From Hyphomonas chukchiensis (GTDB lineage Bacteria; Pseudomonadota; Alphaproteobacteria; Caulobacterales; Hyphomonadaceae): a stretch of 64,000 nucleotides of DNA. The position numbers were made by a program, and so were the translations under genes. This document shows positions 42,668-51,514 of this stretch, piece after piece (the stretch's first letter is position 1; every line of letters begins with the position of its first letter). The DNA lies in the NCBI RefSeq assembly GCF_000682695.1, contig NZ_AWFG01000030.1, positions 62,001 to 126,000 of the forward strand. The letters run 5' to 3'. Under the pieces are notes generated by a model. It was not told where the DNA came from, ran no database searches, and saw nothing but the letters and a program-made list of their open reading frames with translations.

Positions 42668-43113
42668 TGAACGCGATCTCGGGGGACCTTGGCGCCAATG
42701 AGATCATCCGCCTGCTTGGCCTGAAGCCGCATCCTGAAGGCGGCCATTATGCCGAAACCTTCCGCGCCCCGGCCATGCATGGCTACCGGCCCACATCGAC
42801 GGCGATCTATTACCTGCTGCAGGCCGATGAACTGTCTGCCTGGCACCGTGTCGATGCGGATGAATGCTGGTTCTGGCATGCCGGCGGTCCGCTCTCCCTC
42901 ACCCTCTCGCCGCCGGACGGGAAGGGCGCCGATGCCTACCAGCTCGGCCCGGACCTGCGCGCAGGCCAGCATCCGCAAATCGTCGTCCCTGCCCATCATT
43001 GGCAGACGGCCGAAACGCTCGGCGCGTGGACCTTGGTCAGCTGCACGGTCGCGCCGGGCTTTGAATTCAAGGGCTTTGAACTCGCCCCGCCTGACTGGCG
43101 GCCCAGGGTCTAG
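42667..43113 (+). CDS. DUF985 cupin protein
   Basis: A 148-residue cupin_5/DUF985 protein. Recognisable parts are LGLKPHPEGGHYAETFR, TAIYYLL, SAWHRVDADECWFWHAGGPL (cupin His) and VVPAHHWQTAE. The biochemical function of the family is unclear. It overlaps the gloB stop by one base and is probably co-transcribed. Confidence 0.83.
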   Translation: MNAISGDLGANEIIRLLGLKPHPEGGHYAETFRAPAMHGYRPTSTAIYYLLQADELSAWHRVDADECWFWHAGGPLSLTLSPPDGKGADAYQLGPDLRAGQHPQIVVPAHHWQTAETLGAWTLVSCTVAPGFEFKGFELAPPDWRPRV

Positions 43114-43336
43114 CGCGCTCTTTCCAACAGGAAACGCGCCGCAATCGACCGTCCACCGGGCCTTTACCAGAAACTTGTCCGACAGCGCGCGTCCTGACCT
43201 ATTCTTGCCCCGTCCGGCTGGCTCCCATCTCGCCGGGCAGCGCGGGAGACGGGGCAAGGGATCGCGACCTTGCATCCATCCTGAAATATAAAAAAACGCG
43301 TTCCCGGCACCTCGCCTCCCGCGTCTTCAAATACAG

Positions 43337-43367
43337 AAAAACCGGACGGCGCATGGCCGGTCCGGTT
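43337..43367 (-). terminator. Rho-independent terminator of phaB
   Basis: On the minus strand AACCGGAC and GTCCGGTT form a perfect 8-bp stem with a 12-base loop, followed by TTTT. It lies about 30 bases after the phaB stop. Confidence 0.75.
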
Positions 43368-43395
43368 CTTCGTCTTGCTTGCAATGTCGGCAGGC

Positions 43396-44121
43396 CTAGC
43401 CCGCGATATATTGCGCGCCGTTCACCGTCATGGTTGCGCCGGTGATGAAGGCGGCTTCCTCGCTGGCGAGATAGGCGCACATGGACGCGATCTCTTCAGC
43501 CTTGCCGAGACGGCCGACCGGGATCGACGCGATGATGCTTTCCAGCACTTTCTCCGGCACGGCCTGGACCATTTCCGTATCGATATAGCCCGGGCAGACC
43601 ACGTTGACGGTCACGCCCTTCTTGGCGCCTTCCTGGGCGAGCGCCTTGGTGAAGCCGATCAGGCCGGCCTTCGCGGCGGAATAGTTCGCCTGGCCAAACT
43701 GGCCCTTCTGTCCGTTGATCGACGAGATGTTGATCACCCGGCCGAAACCGCGCTCGCGCATGCCGTCCCACACCTGGCGCGTCACGTTGAACGCCGAGGT
43801 CAGGTCGATATTGATGACCTGCTGCCACTGGTCGAGGGTCATCTTGTGGAAAGGCGCGTCGCGCGTCACACCGGCATTGTTGATCACAATATCGATTGGG
43901 CCGAGATCGGCCTCGATGGCCGCAATGCCCTTGCCGACGGCTTCATAGTCCGCCACGTCGAACTTGTAGCAACGGATGCCTGTTTCTTTTTCGCAAAGCT
44001 TGGCTACTTCGTCATTGCCGCCATAATTGGCTGCAACCTTGTAGCCCTTTGCTTTCATTGTCTCGCTGATCGCACGTCCGATACCGCGCGTGCCCCCCGT
44101 GACCAGTACAGTTTTTGTCAT
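43396..44121 (-). CDS. phaB: Acetoacetyl-CoA reductase PhaB
   Basis: Reduces acetoacetyl-CoA to (R)-3-hydroxybutyryl-CoA with NADPH for polyhydroxybutyrate synthesis. The 241 residues match the family: VTGGTRGIGRAISE, NNAGVTRDAPFHKMTLDQW, the catalytic NISSINGQKGQFGQANYSAAKAG (Ser, Tyr, Lys) and the end MTVNGAQYIAG. It is divergent from phaR. The synthase and thiolase are not in the window. Confidence 0.93.
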   Translation of the reverse strand: MTKTVLVTGGTRGIGRAISETMKAKGYKVAANYGGNDEVAKLCEKETGIRCYKFDVADYEAVGKGIAAIEADLGPIDIVINNAGVTRDAPFHKMTLDQWQQVINIDLTSAFNVTRQVWDGMRERGFGRVINISSINGQKGQFGQANYSAAKAGLIGFTKALAQEGAKKGVTVNVVCPGYIDTEMVQAVPEKVLESIIASIPVGRLGKAEEIASMCAYLASEEAAFITGATMTVNGAQYIAG

Positions 44122-44216
44122 GCCTTATTTTCCTCCGGCTTTTGTTGCCCCGTCTCTAGCCTTCATGGCCGGTAGACTTCAATAGCGCATTGGTCACACG
44201 CAAATTCTGTGCAAAT

Positions 44217-44234
44217 ATTGCTGCATAGCACAAT
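44217..44234. promoter_or_regulatory. Candidate PhaR site between phaB and phaR
   Basis: ATTGCTGCATAGCACAAT is an imperfect palindrome containing CTGC-ATA-GCA, close to the CTGC-N3-GCAG site reported for PhaR of Paracoccus. It is 38 bases upstream of phaR. Confidence 0.4.
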
Positions 44235-44271
44235 AATTGCTTCTCCCAGGGAGGAGAACAGAGGGTAGGAT

Positions 44272-44844
44272 ATGGCGAAGCCAAACGGATCGTCCCAGAC
44301 GATCATCATCAAGAAATACGCAAATCGGCGTCTCTACGACACATCCACGTCGTCTTACGTGACGCTGGAGCACCTGTCGGAACTCGTCCGTGAGGGCCGG
44401 GATTTCGAGGTGCGCGATGCCAAATCGGGAGAGGATCTCACCCGTCAGGTGCTCACGCAGATCATTTTCGAGCAGGAAACAAAGGGCGAAGGCGCCCTTC
44501 CGCTGAACTTCCTGCGCAAGCTGATCGGATTCTATGGCGGTGGCGGACAGGCTTTCCTGCCGGCCTTCCTCGACATGTCCATGAACAGCTTTGCCGACAC
44601 GCAGAAGGAATGGACCAAGGCAGCCAATCCCATGTCGCTGTTCGAAAAACAGGCGCGCCGGAACATGGCCATGTTCGAGCAGGGCATGAAAATGTTCATG
44701 CCCACGCTCTACAAGGCGTCCCAGAACGAGAAACCCGCCCCGACAAATCCGATCATGGATTTCCAGGCCGAGGCGCTCGCCGCCATGCAGGCCCAGATGC
44801 AGGCCATCCAGGACCAGCTGAAAGACCTTGCGAAAAAGGACTAG
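44272..44844 (+). CDS. phaR: Polyhydroxyalkanoate synthesis repressor PhaR
   Basis: A 190-residue PHB-sensing repressor. The conserved DNA-binding N-terminal domain is KKYANRRLYDTSTSSYVTLEHLSELVREGRDFEVRDAKSGEDLTR (shown in the usual order) and the second domain follows with LTQIIFEQE and LIGFYGGGGQAFLPAFLDMSMNSF. The C-terminal part is coiled-coil and Gln-rich. It probably represses phaB and phasin genes when no granule is present. Confidence 0.93.
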   Translation: MAKPNGSSQTIIIKKYANRRLYDTSTSSYVTLEHLSELVREGRDFEVRDAKSGEDLTRQVLTQIIFEQETKGEGALPLNFLRKLIGFYGGGGQAFLPAFLDMSMNSFADTQKEWTKAANPMSLFEKQARRNMAMFEQGMKMFMPTLYKASQNEKPAPTNPIMDFQAEALAAMQAQMQAIQDQLKDLAKKD

Positions 44845-44854
44845 CGCTCAGCCC

Positions 44855-45706
44855 CTACGAGCCAACGATGATCCCGCCATTCGGGTGCAGCACCTGGCCC
44901 GACATGAAGCTTGAATCCTCGCAGGCGAGGAACAGGAAGCTCGGCGCCACTTCGTTCGGCTGGCCCGGACGGCCCATCGGCGTCCCCTCGCCAAAATGCG
45001 CGAGCTTCTCCGGCGAGGCCCCGCCGCTCGGGTTCAGCGGCGTCCAGATCGGCCCCGGCGCCACCGCATTGACGCGGATGCCGTCGCCGACAAGGTTCTC
45101 CGACAGCGACCGCGTGAACGCCGTGATCGCGCCCTTCGTCGCCGAATAGTCGAGCAGCTCGCTGGCCCCGGCATACATGGTCACCGAGGTGCAATTGATG
45201 ATCGCGGCGCCTTCCTTCAGGTGCGGACGCGCGGCCTGCGTCAGGTAGAACATCGAAAAGATATTCGTCTGGAATGTCCGCTGCAGCTGCTTGTCGGTAA
45301 TGTCTTCAATGTCCTGGTCCGGGTGCTGCTCGCCGGCATTGTTGACCAGAACGTCGATGGTCTGGAACCGGGCGATGGTCTTGGCCACCACCATTTGGGC
45401 AAACTCCGGATCGCCAAGATCGCCCTTGATGGCCAGCGCGTCGCGGCCCTCGTCCTCGATCATCTTGCAGGTCGCATCGGCATCTTCGGTTTCCGACAGG
45501 TAGACGAACGCCACGTCGGCGCCCTCCCGCGCAAACAGCACGGCCACGGCGCGGCCGATGCCACTGTCGGCGCCCGTGATCAGCGCGACCTTGCCTTCCA
45601 GCCGGCCCGAGCCGGGATAGCGTGGCTGCCACTCGGGCTTTGGCGAAAGTTCCGCCTCGCTGCCGGGCAGGCCGTCTTCATGTATCTGGGGGGCAATCGT
45701 ATTCAT
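44855..45706 (-). CDS. SDR-family oxidoreductase, stress type (YhdF/YghA-like)
   Basis: A 283-residue short-chain dehydrogenase with the extended N-terminus of the YghA/YhdF/GSP39 group (GSEAELSPKPEWQPRYPGSG) before VALITGADSGIGRAVAV. It has NNAGEQHP, the catalytic NCTSVTMYAGASELLDYSATKGA and a C-terminal HPNGG. Relatives are induced by general stress; the substrate is not known. Its promoter matches the EcfG consensus and it is divergent from otsA. Confidence 0.87.
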   Translation of the reverse strand: MNTIAPQIHEDGLPGSEAELSPKPEWQPRYPGSGRLEGKVALITGADSGIGRAVAVLFAREGADVAFVYLSETEDADATCKMIEDEGRDALAIKGDLGDPEFAQMVVAKTIARFQTIDVLVNNAGEQHPDQDIEDITDKQLQRTFQTNIFSMFYLTQAARPHLKEGAAIINCTSVTMYAGASELLDYSATKGAITAFTRSLSENLVGDGIRVNAVAPGPIWTPLNPSGGASPEKLAHFGEGTPMGRPGQPNEVAPSFLFLACEDSSFMSGQVLHPNGGIIVGS

Positions 45707-45745
45707 GGGTTTTGTCTCCTGCTCAAAGTGTGTGCTTGCAGAACC

Positions 45746-45771
45746 AACGAAGCGTCACCGCGGATCGTTCC
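45746..45771 (-). promoter_or_regulatory. EcfG-type promoter of the stress SDR
   Basis: On the minus strand GGAAC (45771-45767), 17 bases, CGTT (45749-45746): a perfect match to GGAAC-N16/17-CGTT. It is 39 bases upstream of the SDR start. Confidence 0.8.
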
Positions 45772-45804
45772 GCCCGCGCCGATGCAGATGTTAGCGATAA
45801 AGGC

Positions 45805-45829
45805 GGAACCCCTGAGGGGTGCTCACGTT
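45805..45829 (+). promoter_or_regulatory. EcfG-type promoter of otsA
   Basis: GGAAC (45805-45809), 16 bases, CGTT (45826-45829): a perfect match to the EcfG consensus, 33 bases upstream of the otsA GTG. Confidence 0.82.
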
Positions 45830-45862
45830 CACAGGTTGAACATCATTTCAGGAGAGGGAGCT

Positions 45863-47266
45863 GTGCCGAGACTCGTCGTGTTTTCGAACCGCGTTCCATT
45901 GGGCGACAAGCCCAGCGGTGGACTGGTCGTTGCCCTCAATGACACGATGGCCTCGCAGGGCGGTCTCTGGATTGGGACGGAAACGGTCAAGGAACGGTCC
46001 GGCAATGGTCCGGACGCGCTCGTCAATCATCCCGGCGCGACCTTTGAACGCCTCGCCATGGGCCTCACGCCGGAGGAACAAGACGGCTATTATCTCGGCT
46101 ATTCCAACTCGGTCCTCTGGCCGCTCTTCCACGGCCGTGCCGACCTCCTGAGTGTCAGCGTCGGCCAGTTCACGACCTATACGTCCGTCAACCGCCGCCT
46201 CGCCGAACTCTCCGCGCCGCACCTGCGTCCCGATGACACGATCTGGATCCACGACTACCACCTCATCCCGCTCGCGCATGAGCTGCGCAAGCTCGGCGTG
46301 CGGAACCCCATCGGCTTTTTCCTGCACATCCCGTTTCCTGTCGCGAACGGCATCCGCGCCCTCTCCGACAATGCCGAATTCCTCGACTGGTTTTCCGCCT
46401 ACGACCTTGTCGGCCTGCAGACGCAGCGCGATGTCGCCAATTTCATCGGCGCCTTCCGCACGCTCGGCCGCGCCGAACTGCTGTCCGACGGGCGCCTGCG
46501 CTTCAACAATGATTTCATCCAGGTCGCGAGCTTTCCCATCGGCATTGATGCGACAGGTTTCCGCACGGCAGCCGAACAGGCGCCCGAATTGCCCGAGATC
46601 ACCACGTCTGCCCAGAAGGTCATGATCGGCGTTGATCGCCTCGACTATTCCAAGGGCCTGCCCCACCGGCTGCGCGGCTTCCAGGCCTTCCTGCGCGAGC
46701 GCCATGCCGAGGCCGACCGCATCGCCTTCCTGCAGATCGCCCCGCCCACCCGCGAGGACGTGCAGGCCTACAAGGATATCCGCCGCGACCTCGAGCAGCT
46801 TTCAGGCGAGGTGAATGGCGAGTTCGGCGATATCGGCTACATGCCCGTACAATATATCCACCGGTCGATCCCCCGCGCGCGTCTCGCCGGTCTCTTCCGC
46901 CGCGCCGACATTGCGCTCGTCACGCCGCTGAATGACGGGATGAACCTCGTCGCCAAGGAATATGTCGCCGCCCAGGACGAAGCCGATCCCGGCGTGCTCA
47001 TCCTCTCGCGCTTCGCGGGCGCTGCCGAACAGCTCGCCGAAGGCGCCCTGCTCATCAATCCCTATGATGCGGCCTCGATTGCAGACGGCATCACGCGCGC
47101 CGTCACCATGCCGCTGGACGAGCGCCGCACACGGCACGCGGCCATGTGGAGCGAGATTGCCCGCCATGATAATGACTGGTGGACGGCCACTTTCCTGCAA
47201 TCCCTTGCGCGGGCGGCCGCATCCCGGCGCACCAGCGAAAGCTTTTTCGCGGTGGCCGGGGAATAG
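45863..47266 (+). CDS. otsA: Trehalose-6-phosphate synthase OtsA
   Basis: Joins UDP-glucose and glucose-6-phosphate to trehalose-6-phosphate, an osmoprotectant precursor. The GT20 protein has 467 residues. It starts PRLVVFSNRVPLGDKPSGGL, then has HDYHLIPLAHELRK, FFLHIPFP, GVDRLDYSKGLPHRL, PLNDGMNLVAKEYVA and the C-terminal LINPYD. The GTG at 45863 follows AGGAGAGGGAGCT; a much longer open frame upstream belongs to the antisense of the SDR gene. No otsB phosphatase is adjacent. Expression should follow the general stress response. Confidence 0.94.
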   Translation: MPRLVVFSNRVPLGDKPSGGLVVALNDTMASQGGLWIGTETVKERSGNGPDALVNHPGATFERLAMGLTPEEQDGYYLGYSNSVLWPLFHGRADLLSVSVGQFTTYTSVNRRLAELSAPHLRPDDTIWIHDYHLIPLAHELRKLGVRNPIGFFLHIPFPVANGIRALSDNAEFLDWFSAYDLVGLQTQRDVANFIGAFRTLGRAELLSDGRLRFNNDFIQVASFPIGIDATGFRTAAEQAPELPEITTSAQKVMIGVDRLDYSKGLPHRLRGFQAFLRERHAEADRIAFLQIAPPTREDVQAYKDIRRDLEQLSGEVNGEFGDIGYMPVQYIHRSIPRARLAGLFRRADIALVTPLNDGMNLVAKEYVAAQDEADPGVLILSRFAGAAEQLAEGALLINPYDAASIADGITRAVTMPLDERRTRHAAMWSEIARHDNDWWTATFLQSLARAAASRRTSESFFAVAGE

Positions 47267-47272
47267 AGCTAC

Positions 47273-47851
47273 CTAGACGTCGCCTGCGACGCCAAAGTCG
47301 CGCCGGGCCGACACGATGGTCACGACCACACCGGCCAGCACGTCCAGCAATGTCATCGACATCAGGATGAAGAAGGTCGAGGTCGCAAAGTTCGGCAGCA
47401 GCAGGAACTGGATCAGGCAGACGATGAACAGCATCATCGACACGGCATGATTGATGATGGTCGACGTGCCCGTGCTGGTCGATTTCAGGATTTCCAGGAA
47501 CAGGAAGATCACCGCCACCAGCAGGATCGCGTCGCCCTTGGTCAGCATCCAGTCCACGCCGGAAATCATCGGCAGGTGCATGAACGGCCCGTTGAGCAGG
47601 TTGAGGATCGGCGCCACGGTCGAGCGCACAAGCTCGCCCTGCGCATTGACCGTCTCGACAGCGCCGCCAAAGCCCAGCGCCAGAAGATTGTACAGCACTA
47701 CCGGAATGACCAGCAGCGGAAAGATCCCGAAAATTACGCGCATGAAGTACCCCTTTTTATTCGAGTCGTTTGAAGCGTGTTTCTCACGCTTCTGGCGTTC
47801 CATTTTGGCGACCGCTGCTCCCGCCAGCGCGATCTTCGTGTCTTTGTTCAT
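47273..47851 (-). CDS. Membrane protein of unknown function
   Basis: A 192-residue protein with four hydrophobic segments (about residues 37-60, 97-125, 130-150 and 155-180), preceded by a Lys-rich cytoplasmic start. I do not recognise a family. It may be localised by its charged N-terminus; the periplasmic loop between helices 1 and 2 contains NAQGELVRSTVAPI. It is convergent with otsA, seven bases from its stop. Confidence 0.6.
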   Translation of the reverse strand: MNKDTKIALAGAAVAKMERQKREKHASNDSNKKGYFMRVIFGIFPLLVIPVVLYNLLALGFGGAVETVNAQGELVRSTVAPILNLLNGPFMHLPMISGVDWMLTKGDAILLVAVIFLFLEILKSTSTGTSTIINHAVSMMLFIVCLIQFLLLPNFATSTFFILMSMTLLDVLAGVVVTIVSARRDFGVAGDV

Positions 47852-48016
47852 TTCAACACCACCCGTCCTGCGGCTGAGTTAACACGAGGTTTACCGTAAT
47901 GCGCCCAGCGATGCGAGCGGATTTCCCCATGCTGGCCGCCCGATGCGGCCCTCTCCCCATAAACAGCGGTAAACACGGCAATTTCGGGTCATGAGCGGCC
48001 TCTGACGGAGAAATAC

Positions 48017-48547
48017 ATGTCCAGCATCCATATTTTCACCGGTCCGCCCGGCAGCGGCAAGTCCAGCGTGCTCGCAGAGCTTGCGCCGCATTTCCGAACC
48101 GTTGCCGAGCCGGCCCGCACGGTCCTGGCCCATCAGCGCGCCACAGGCGGGCGAGGCACCGGCGACCAGGACCAGGCCTTGTTCGTCTCGCTGATGCTGC
48201 AGCAATGCTTGCGCGATCAGCAAAGGCTCGGCGACGTCCCCGGCCCTGTCCTTTGCGACCGGGGCTTGCCGGACCTGCTCGCCTATGCCGCCTATTGGAG
48301 CCTGCCGGACGGCGCCATTCGCGACGCCATTGCCGCCATGCCGCGTCCGCAAACCGTTTTCTGGTTCCCGCCCTGGCAGGCGATCTATGCGCAGGACGCA
48401 GAGCGCACGCTCGATTTCGGCGGCAGCGCCGCTTTCGGCGCGCTGGTGCGCGAGGCCTATGAAAGTCTCGGGTTTTCGCTGGTGGAGGTGCCGCTGGCGC
48501 CCGTCGAGGGCCGTGCCGCCTTCATCCGGCAGCATATCGGCGCCTAA
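48017..48547 (+). CDS. P-loop ATPase/kinase-like protein
   Basis: A 176-residue NTPase with the Walker A loop FTGPPGSGKSSVL at residues 7-19, an RxxxD/CDRG-like segment (VLCDRGLPDLLAY) and few other motifs. It fits the AAA_28 family of small predicted ATPases, which have NMP-kinase-like folds. The function is unknown. Its stop codon overlaps the convergent glycosyltransferase by two to three bases. Confidence 0.72.
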   Translation: MSSIHIFTGPPGSGKSSVLAELAPHFRTVAEPARTVLAHQRATGGRGTGDQDQALFVSLMLQQCLRDQQRLGDVPGPVLCDRGLPDLLAYAAYWSLPDGAIRDAIAAMPRPQTVFWFPPWQAIYAQDAERTLDFGGSAAFGALVREAYESLGFSLVEVPLAPVEGRAAFIRQHIGA

Positions 48548-49275
48548 AGCTCGTCCGCGCCACCCGGATTGCGCCGGCGGCGGATCAGCCACATCACGCC
48601 GCGCAGGTCCGACAGCGCGTCGCCGAGGCGGCCGAAATTGGTATAGTTCGATGTGCCCGTACCGCGCGGACGGTGGTTCACGTCGCGATATTCCACCTTG
48701 TGCCCCTCGGCCCGGAACAGGGCCGGCATGTAGCGGTGCATATGATCGAAATAGGGCAGGGACACATAGGTGTCGCGGTAGAAGGCCTTGATGCCGCAGC
48801 CGCTGTCGTCGCAGTCATCGTTCAAGAGGCGCATGCGGATATTGTTGGCGAAGCGCGATCCGAACCGTTTCCAGGCCGTATCCTTGCGGCTGGCGCGGCG
48901 GCCCATCACCATTTTCAGGTCGTGGGGCGCATCGGCGCGCGTCAGGGCGCGGTAGAGGTCCGGCAGGTCGGCCGGGTCGTTCTGGCCATCGCCATCCAGC
49001 GTACCGATCACCGGCGCCCGCGCTGCCAGCACGCCCGACCGGATCGCCCGGCTCTGGCCCGCATTCTTGCGATGGCCGACAACGCGCAGCATCGGGAAGC
49101 GTGTCTTGAGTTCCACCAGAACAGCGCGTGTGTCATCGGTCGAGGCATCGTCCACGAACACCATTTCGAAGGCGCGCCCGTCCAGCGCCCGCGCGATCTC
49201 CTCGATCAGGCGGGTGACATTGCCGGCTTCATTGTGCAGCGGCACGACGATTGAGAATTCGAGGGAATTGGCCAA
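48544..49275 (-). CDS. GT2 glycosyltransferase (ArnC/dolichol-phosphate-sugar type)
   Basis: A family-2 glycosyltransferase of about 243 residues, with EFSIVVPLHNEAGNVTRLIEEI, VFVDDASTDDTRAVL, IGTLDGDGQNDPADLP (the DxD-type motif) and GCGIKAFYRDTY. It lacks the C-terminal membrane helices of ArnC. The likely product is a sugar attached to a lipid carrier that could feed the ArnT-like enzyme encoded divergently. The TTG at 49275 has GAAGG upstream; earlier codons are open but without a ribosome-binding site. Confidence 0.82.
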   Translation of the reverse strand: MANSLEFSIVVPLHNEAGNVTRLIEEIARALDGRAFEMVFVDDASTDDTRAVLVELKTRFPMLRVVGHRKNAGQSRAIRSGVLAARAPVIGTLDGDGQNDPADLPDLYRALTRADAPHDLKMVMGRRASRKDTAWKRFGSRFANNIRMRLLNDDCDDSGCGIKAFYRDTYVSLPYFDHMHRYMPALFRAEGHKVEYRDVNHRPRGTGTSNYTNFGRLGDALSDLRGVMWLIRRRRNPGGADEL

Positions 49276-49429
49276 AACAGAAAGCCTTCGGGCTGTCAGG
49301 AGAACGAACCAAGCCTCATAACGAGGCAAGGCGGCAAAAGCGAGACCCTACCGCACTTGGTGTTGGTACCCCGCTTTCCTGCCCAAAACCACAAGACGAG
49401 GCGCGCGACTGCCGCTAGAAGGCAAAGCC

Positions 49430-51505
49430 ATGACATTTCTCGACCGTATCTCGACCGGCTGGAAAGCCTGGGTCCTGCTTTTCGTGATCACGTTCGGGGC
49501 CGCCGCGCCCGGCGTGTTCAATCTGCCTGCGCTCGACCGCGACGAAAGCCGCTTCGCGCAGGCCTCCAAGCAGATGCTGGAATCGGGGGATTATATCCGC
49601 CTGCGCTACCAGGACGAGCTGCGCAACAAGAAGCCCGCCGGCATTCACTGGCTGCAGGCCGGGTCCACCGCCCTCTTCACCGGGGCCGAAGCCAAACAGA
49701 TCTGGACCTATCGCGTGCCCAGCTGGCTCGGCGCGGCCCTCGGTACGCTCGCCTGTTTCTGGTGCGGCATTCCCCTGATCGGGAGGCGCGCCAGCTTCGT
49801 CGGTGCGGCCCTCTTCGGGGCGACGCTGCTGCTGACAAGCGAGGCGCATATTTCCAAAACCGATGGCGTGCTCGTCTTCCTGACCACGCTGAGCATCGGC
49901 GCGCTCGCCCGGCTCTATATGCGGAATGACCAGTCAAAGCGCATGGCGCTCCTCTTCTGGACGGCCATGGGCCTTGTCTTCCTCATCAAGGGGCCGGTCG
50001 GCCCGATGGTCGCTGCCTATGCCGGTATCGGCGCATGGGTGTGGACCAAGGCGACCGTCGGCAAGGGCGGCGACTGGTGGAAAGTCCTCCTCTGGTGGCC
50101 CGGCCCGCTGAGCTTCGTGGCGCTGGTCCTGCCATGGTTCCTATGGATCCAGGCCGCCACGCATGGCGAATTCATCAAGGGCGCCGTCGGCAAGGACCTG
50201 AAGGACAAGTTCACCGGGGCCTCCGAAGGCCATGGCGGCTGGCCCTTCTACCACCTGACCCATTTGCCGGCCTGGTTCTTCCCGGCCACGCTGATGCTTG
50301 CCCCGGCCTGCGTCGCGGCGTGGCATCGCCTGAAACCGCGCAACGATCTCGGCTGGAAATGGCTGCGCGACTCGGCAGCAATTGCCGCCGTGGTATTTGC
50401 CTTCCTGACCGTCCTCCTTTTCGCCCTGCCGCTGCTGCCCCATCCGGAGGGCACGGGGCTCATGGCGAAGACGCTCGGCACGCTTTCCACATTGAAGACA
50501 CTGCCGGCCTATCCCGCCCTGCTGCTTGCCGCCTTCTGGTACATTGCCGGGCGCGACGACTGGAAGTCCCGCTGGCCCATCGGCATTGACGGCCTCACCG
50601 ACGAGACCCGCGCCATCCGCTTCATCGTCGCCTGGGCCGCGCTCACCTTCGTCTTCTTCGAGCTGATGCCCACGCTGCTCAGCCACTATATCCTGCCCGC
50701 CTATCCGGCCATGGGCCTCCTCTGCGGCTATGTCGCGGTACAGCTCATGGACGGCGTGCGCATGCCCGTCAGCCGCTGGATATCGCTGACGCTCTTTGCC
50801 ATCGGTGCGATCCTCCTGCTTGCGGTCTCTTTCCCCGGTGTCGCGGTCTTCTACATGGAAGAAACCGCTGCCGACTTCAAAACCGTCGCGGCCAGCCAGG
50901 TGCTCGAATCCTGGACGGCCTATCGCAGCTTCCCGCTCTGGCTCTGGTGGATCGGCTTTGCGCTCGCAGGCTTCGCCATCATCGAGTTCGCGCGTCGAAA
51001 GGACGGCGTCGCCATCCTGCTCGCCATTGCCGCCAGCATCACCATTGGCTGGCACGTGCGCATCTTCATGCTGCCAAGCCAGGTCTGGCTGCAGCCGACC
51101 GAGACGGCCCGCGCGGCGCTTGAGGAAGTCTGCGGCGTGCCGGGCGACGATGCCGACTGCAACACGGTCGCGCCGCAGCGCATCCTCGCGCTCGGCTATG
51201 CAGAGCCCTCCTACATCCTCACCATGGGCACGCAGAACCTTCACCCGCCCGAAACCCCGCTCGACCTGCCGGCAGACAAGGCCGCCTATCCGGTCGTCTA
51301 CCTCGTCAATTTCGAGGACAGGAAAGCCGTGCCCGCCATTGTGGATGAAGTCGCGAACCTGCGCGCCGAGGCAGCGAAGATGAAACTCTGCGTCACCGAG
51401 TCAGAGCCACATTACGCGCTCAACTATTCAAACGGCGACCCGGTCAATTTCCGCGCGATCCGCTTTGACGCGGGCGGCTGCCCGGGCGTCGCGTCGGCCG
51501 AGTGA
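49430..51505 (+). CDS. GT39/ArnT-like membrane glycosyltransferase
   Basis: A 691-residue integral membrane protein with about 12 hydrophobic segments. The first loop has the family signature LPALDRDESRFAQASKQMLESGDYI (a DE motif) and PAGIHWLQAGS. ArnT/PMT enzymes move a sugar from a polyprenyl phosphate to lipid A or protein on the periplasmic side. The C-terminal soluble part has Cys residues in EEVCGVPGDDADCNTV. It is divergent from the GT2 gene, so the two probably form one donor-transfer pathway. Confidence 0.83.
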   Translation: MTFLDRISTGWKAWVLLFVITFGAAAPGVFNLPALDRDESRFAQASKQMLESGDYIRLRYQDELRNKKPAGIHWLQAGSTALFTGAEAKQIWTYRVPSWLGAALGTLACFWCGIPLIGRRASFVGAALFGATLLLTSEAHISKTDGVLVFLTTLSIGALARLYMRNDQSKRMALLFWTAMGLVFLIKGPVGPMVAAYAGIGAWVWTKATVGKGGDWWKVLLWWPGPLSFVALVLPWFLWIQAATHGEFIKGAVGKDLKDKFTGASEGHGGWPFYHLTHLPAWFFPATLMLAPACVAAWHRLKPRNDLGWKWLRDSAAIAAVVFAFLTVLLFALPLLPHPEGTGLMAKTLGTLSTLKTLPAYPALLLAAFWYIAGRDDWKSRWPIGIDGLTDETRAIRFIVAWAALTFVFFELMPTLLSHYILPAYPAMGLLCGYVAVQLMDGVRMPVSRWISLTLFAIGAILLLAVSFPGVAVFYMEETAADFKTVAASQVLESWTAYRSFPLWLWWIGFALAGFAIIEFARRKDGVAILLAIAASITIGWHVRIFMLPSQVWLQPTETARAALEEVCGVPGDDADCNTVAPQRILALGYAEPSYILTMGTQNLHPPETPLDLPADKAAYPVVYLVNFEDRKAVPAIVDEVANLRAEAAKMKLCVTESEPHYALNYSNGDPVNFRAIRFDAGGCPGVASAE

Positions 51506-51514
51506 GGCCCGTTG

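Noticed and set aside
44996-45862. Extension of otsA upstream by 289 codons
   Set aside because: The segment is antisense to the SDR gene; the EcfG promoter, the ribosome-binding site and the GT20 N-terminus all point to 45863.
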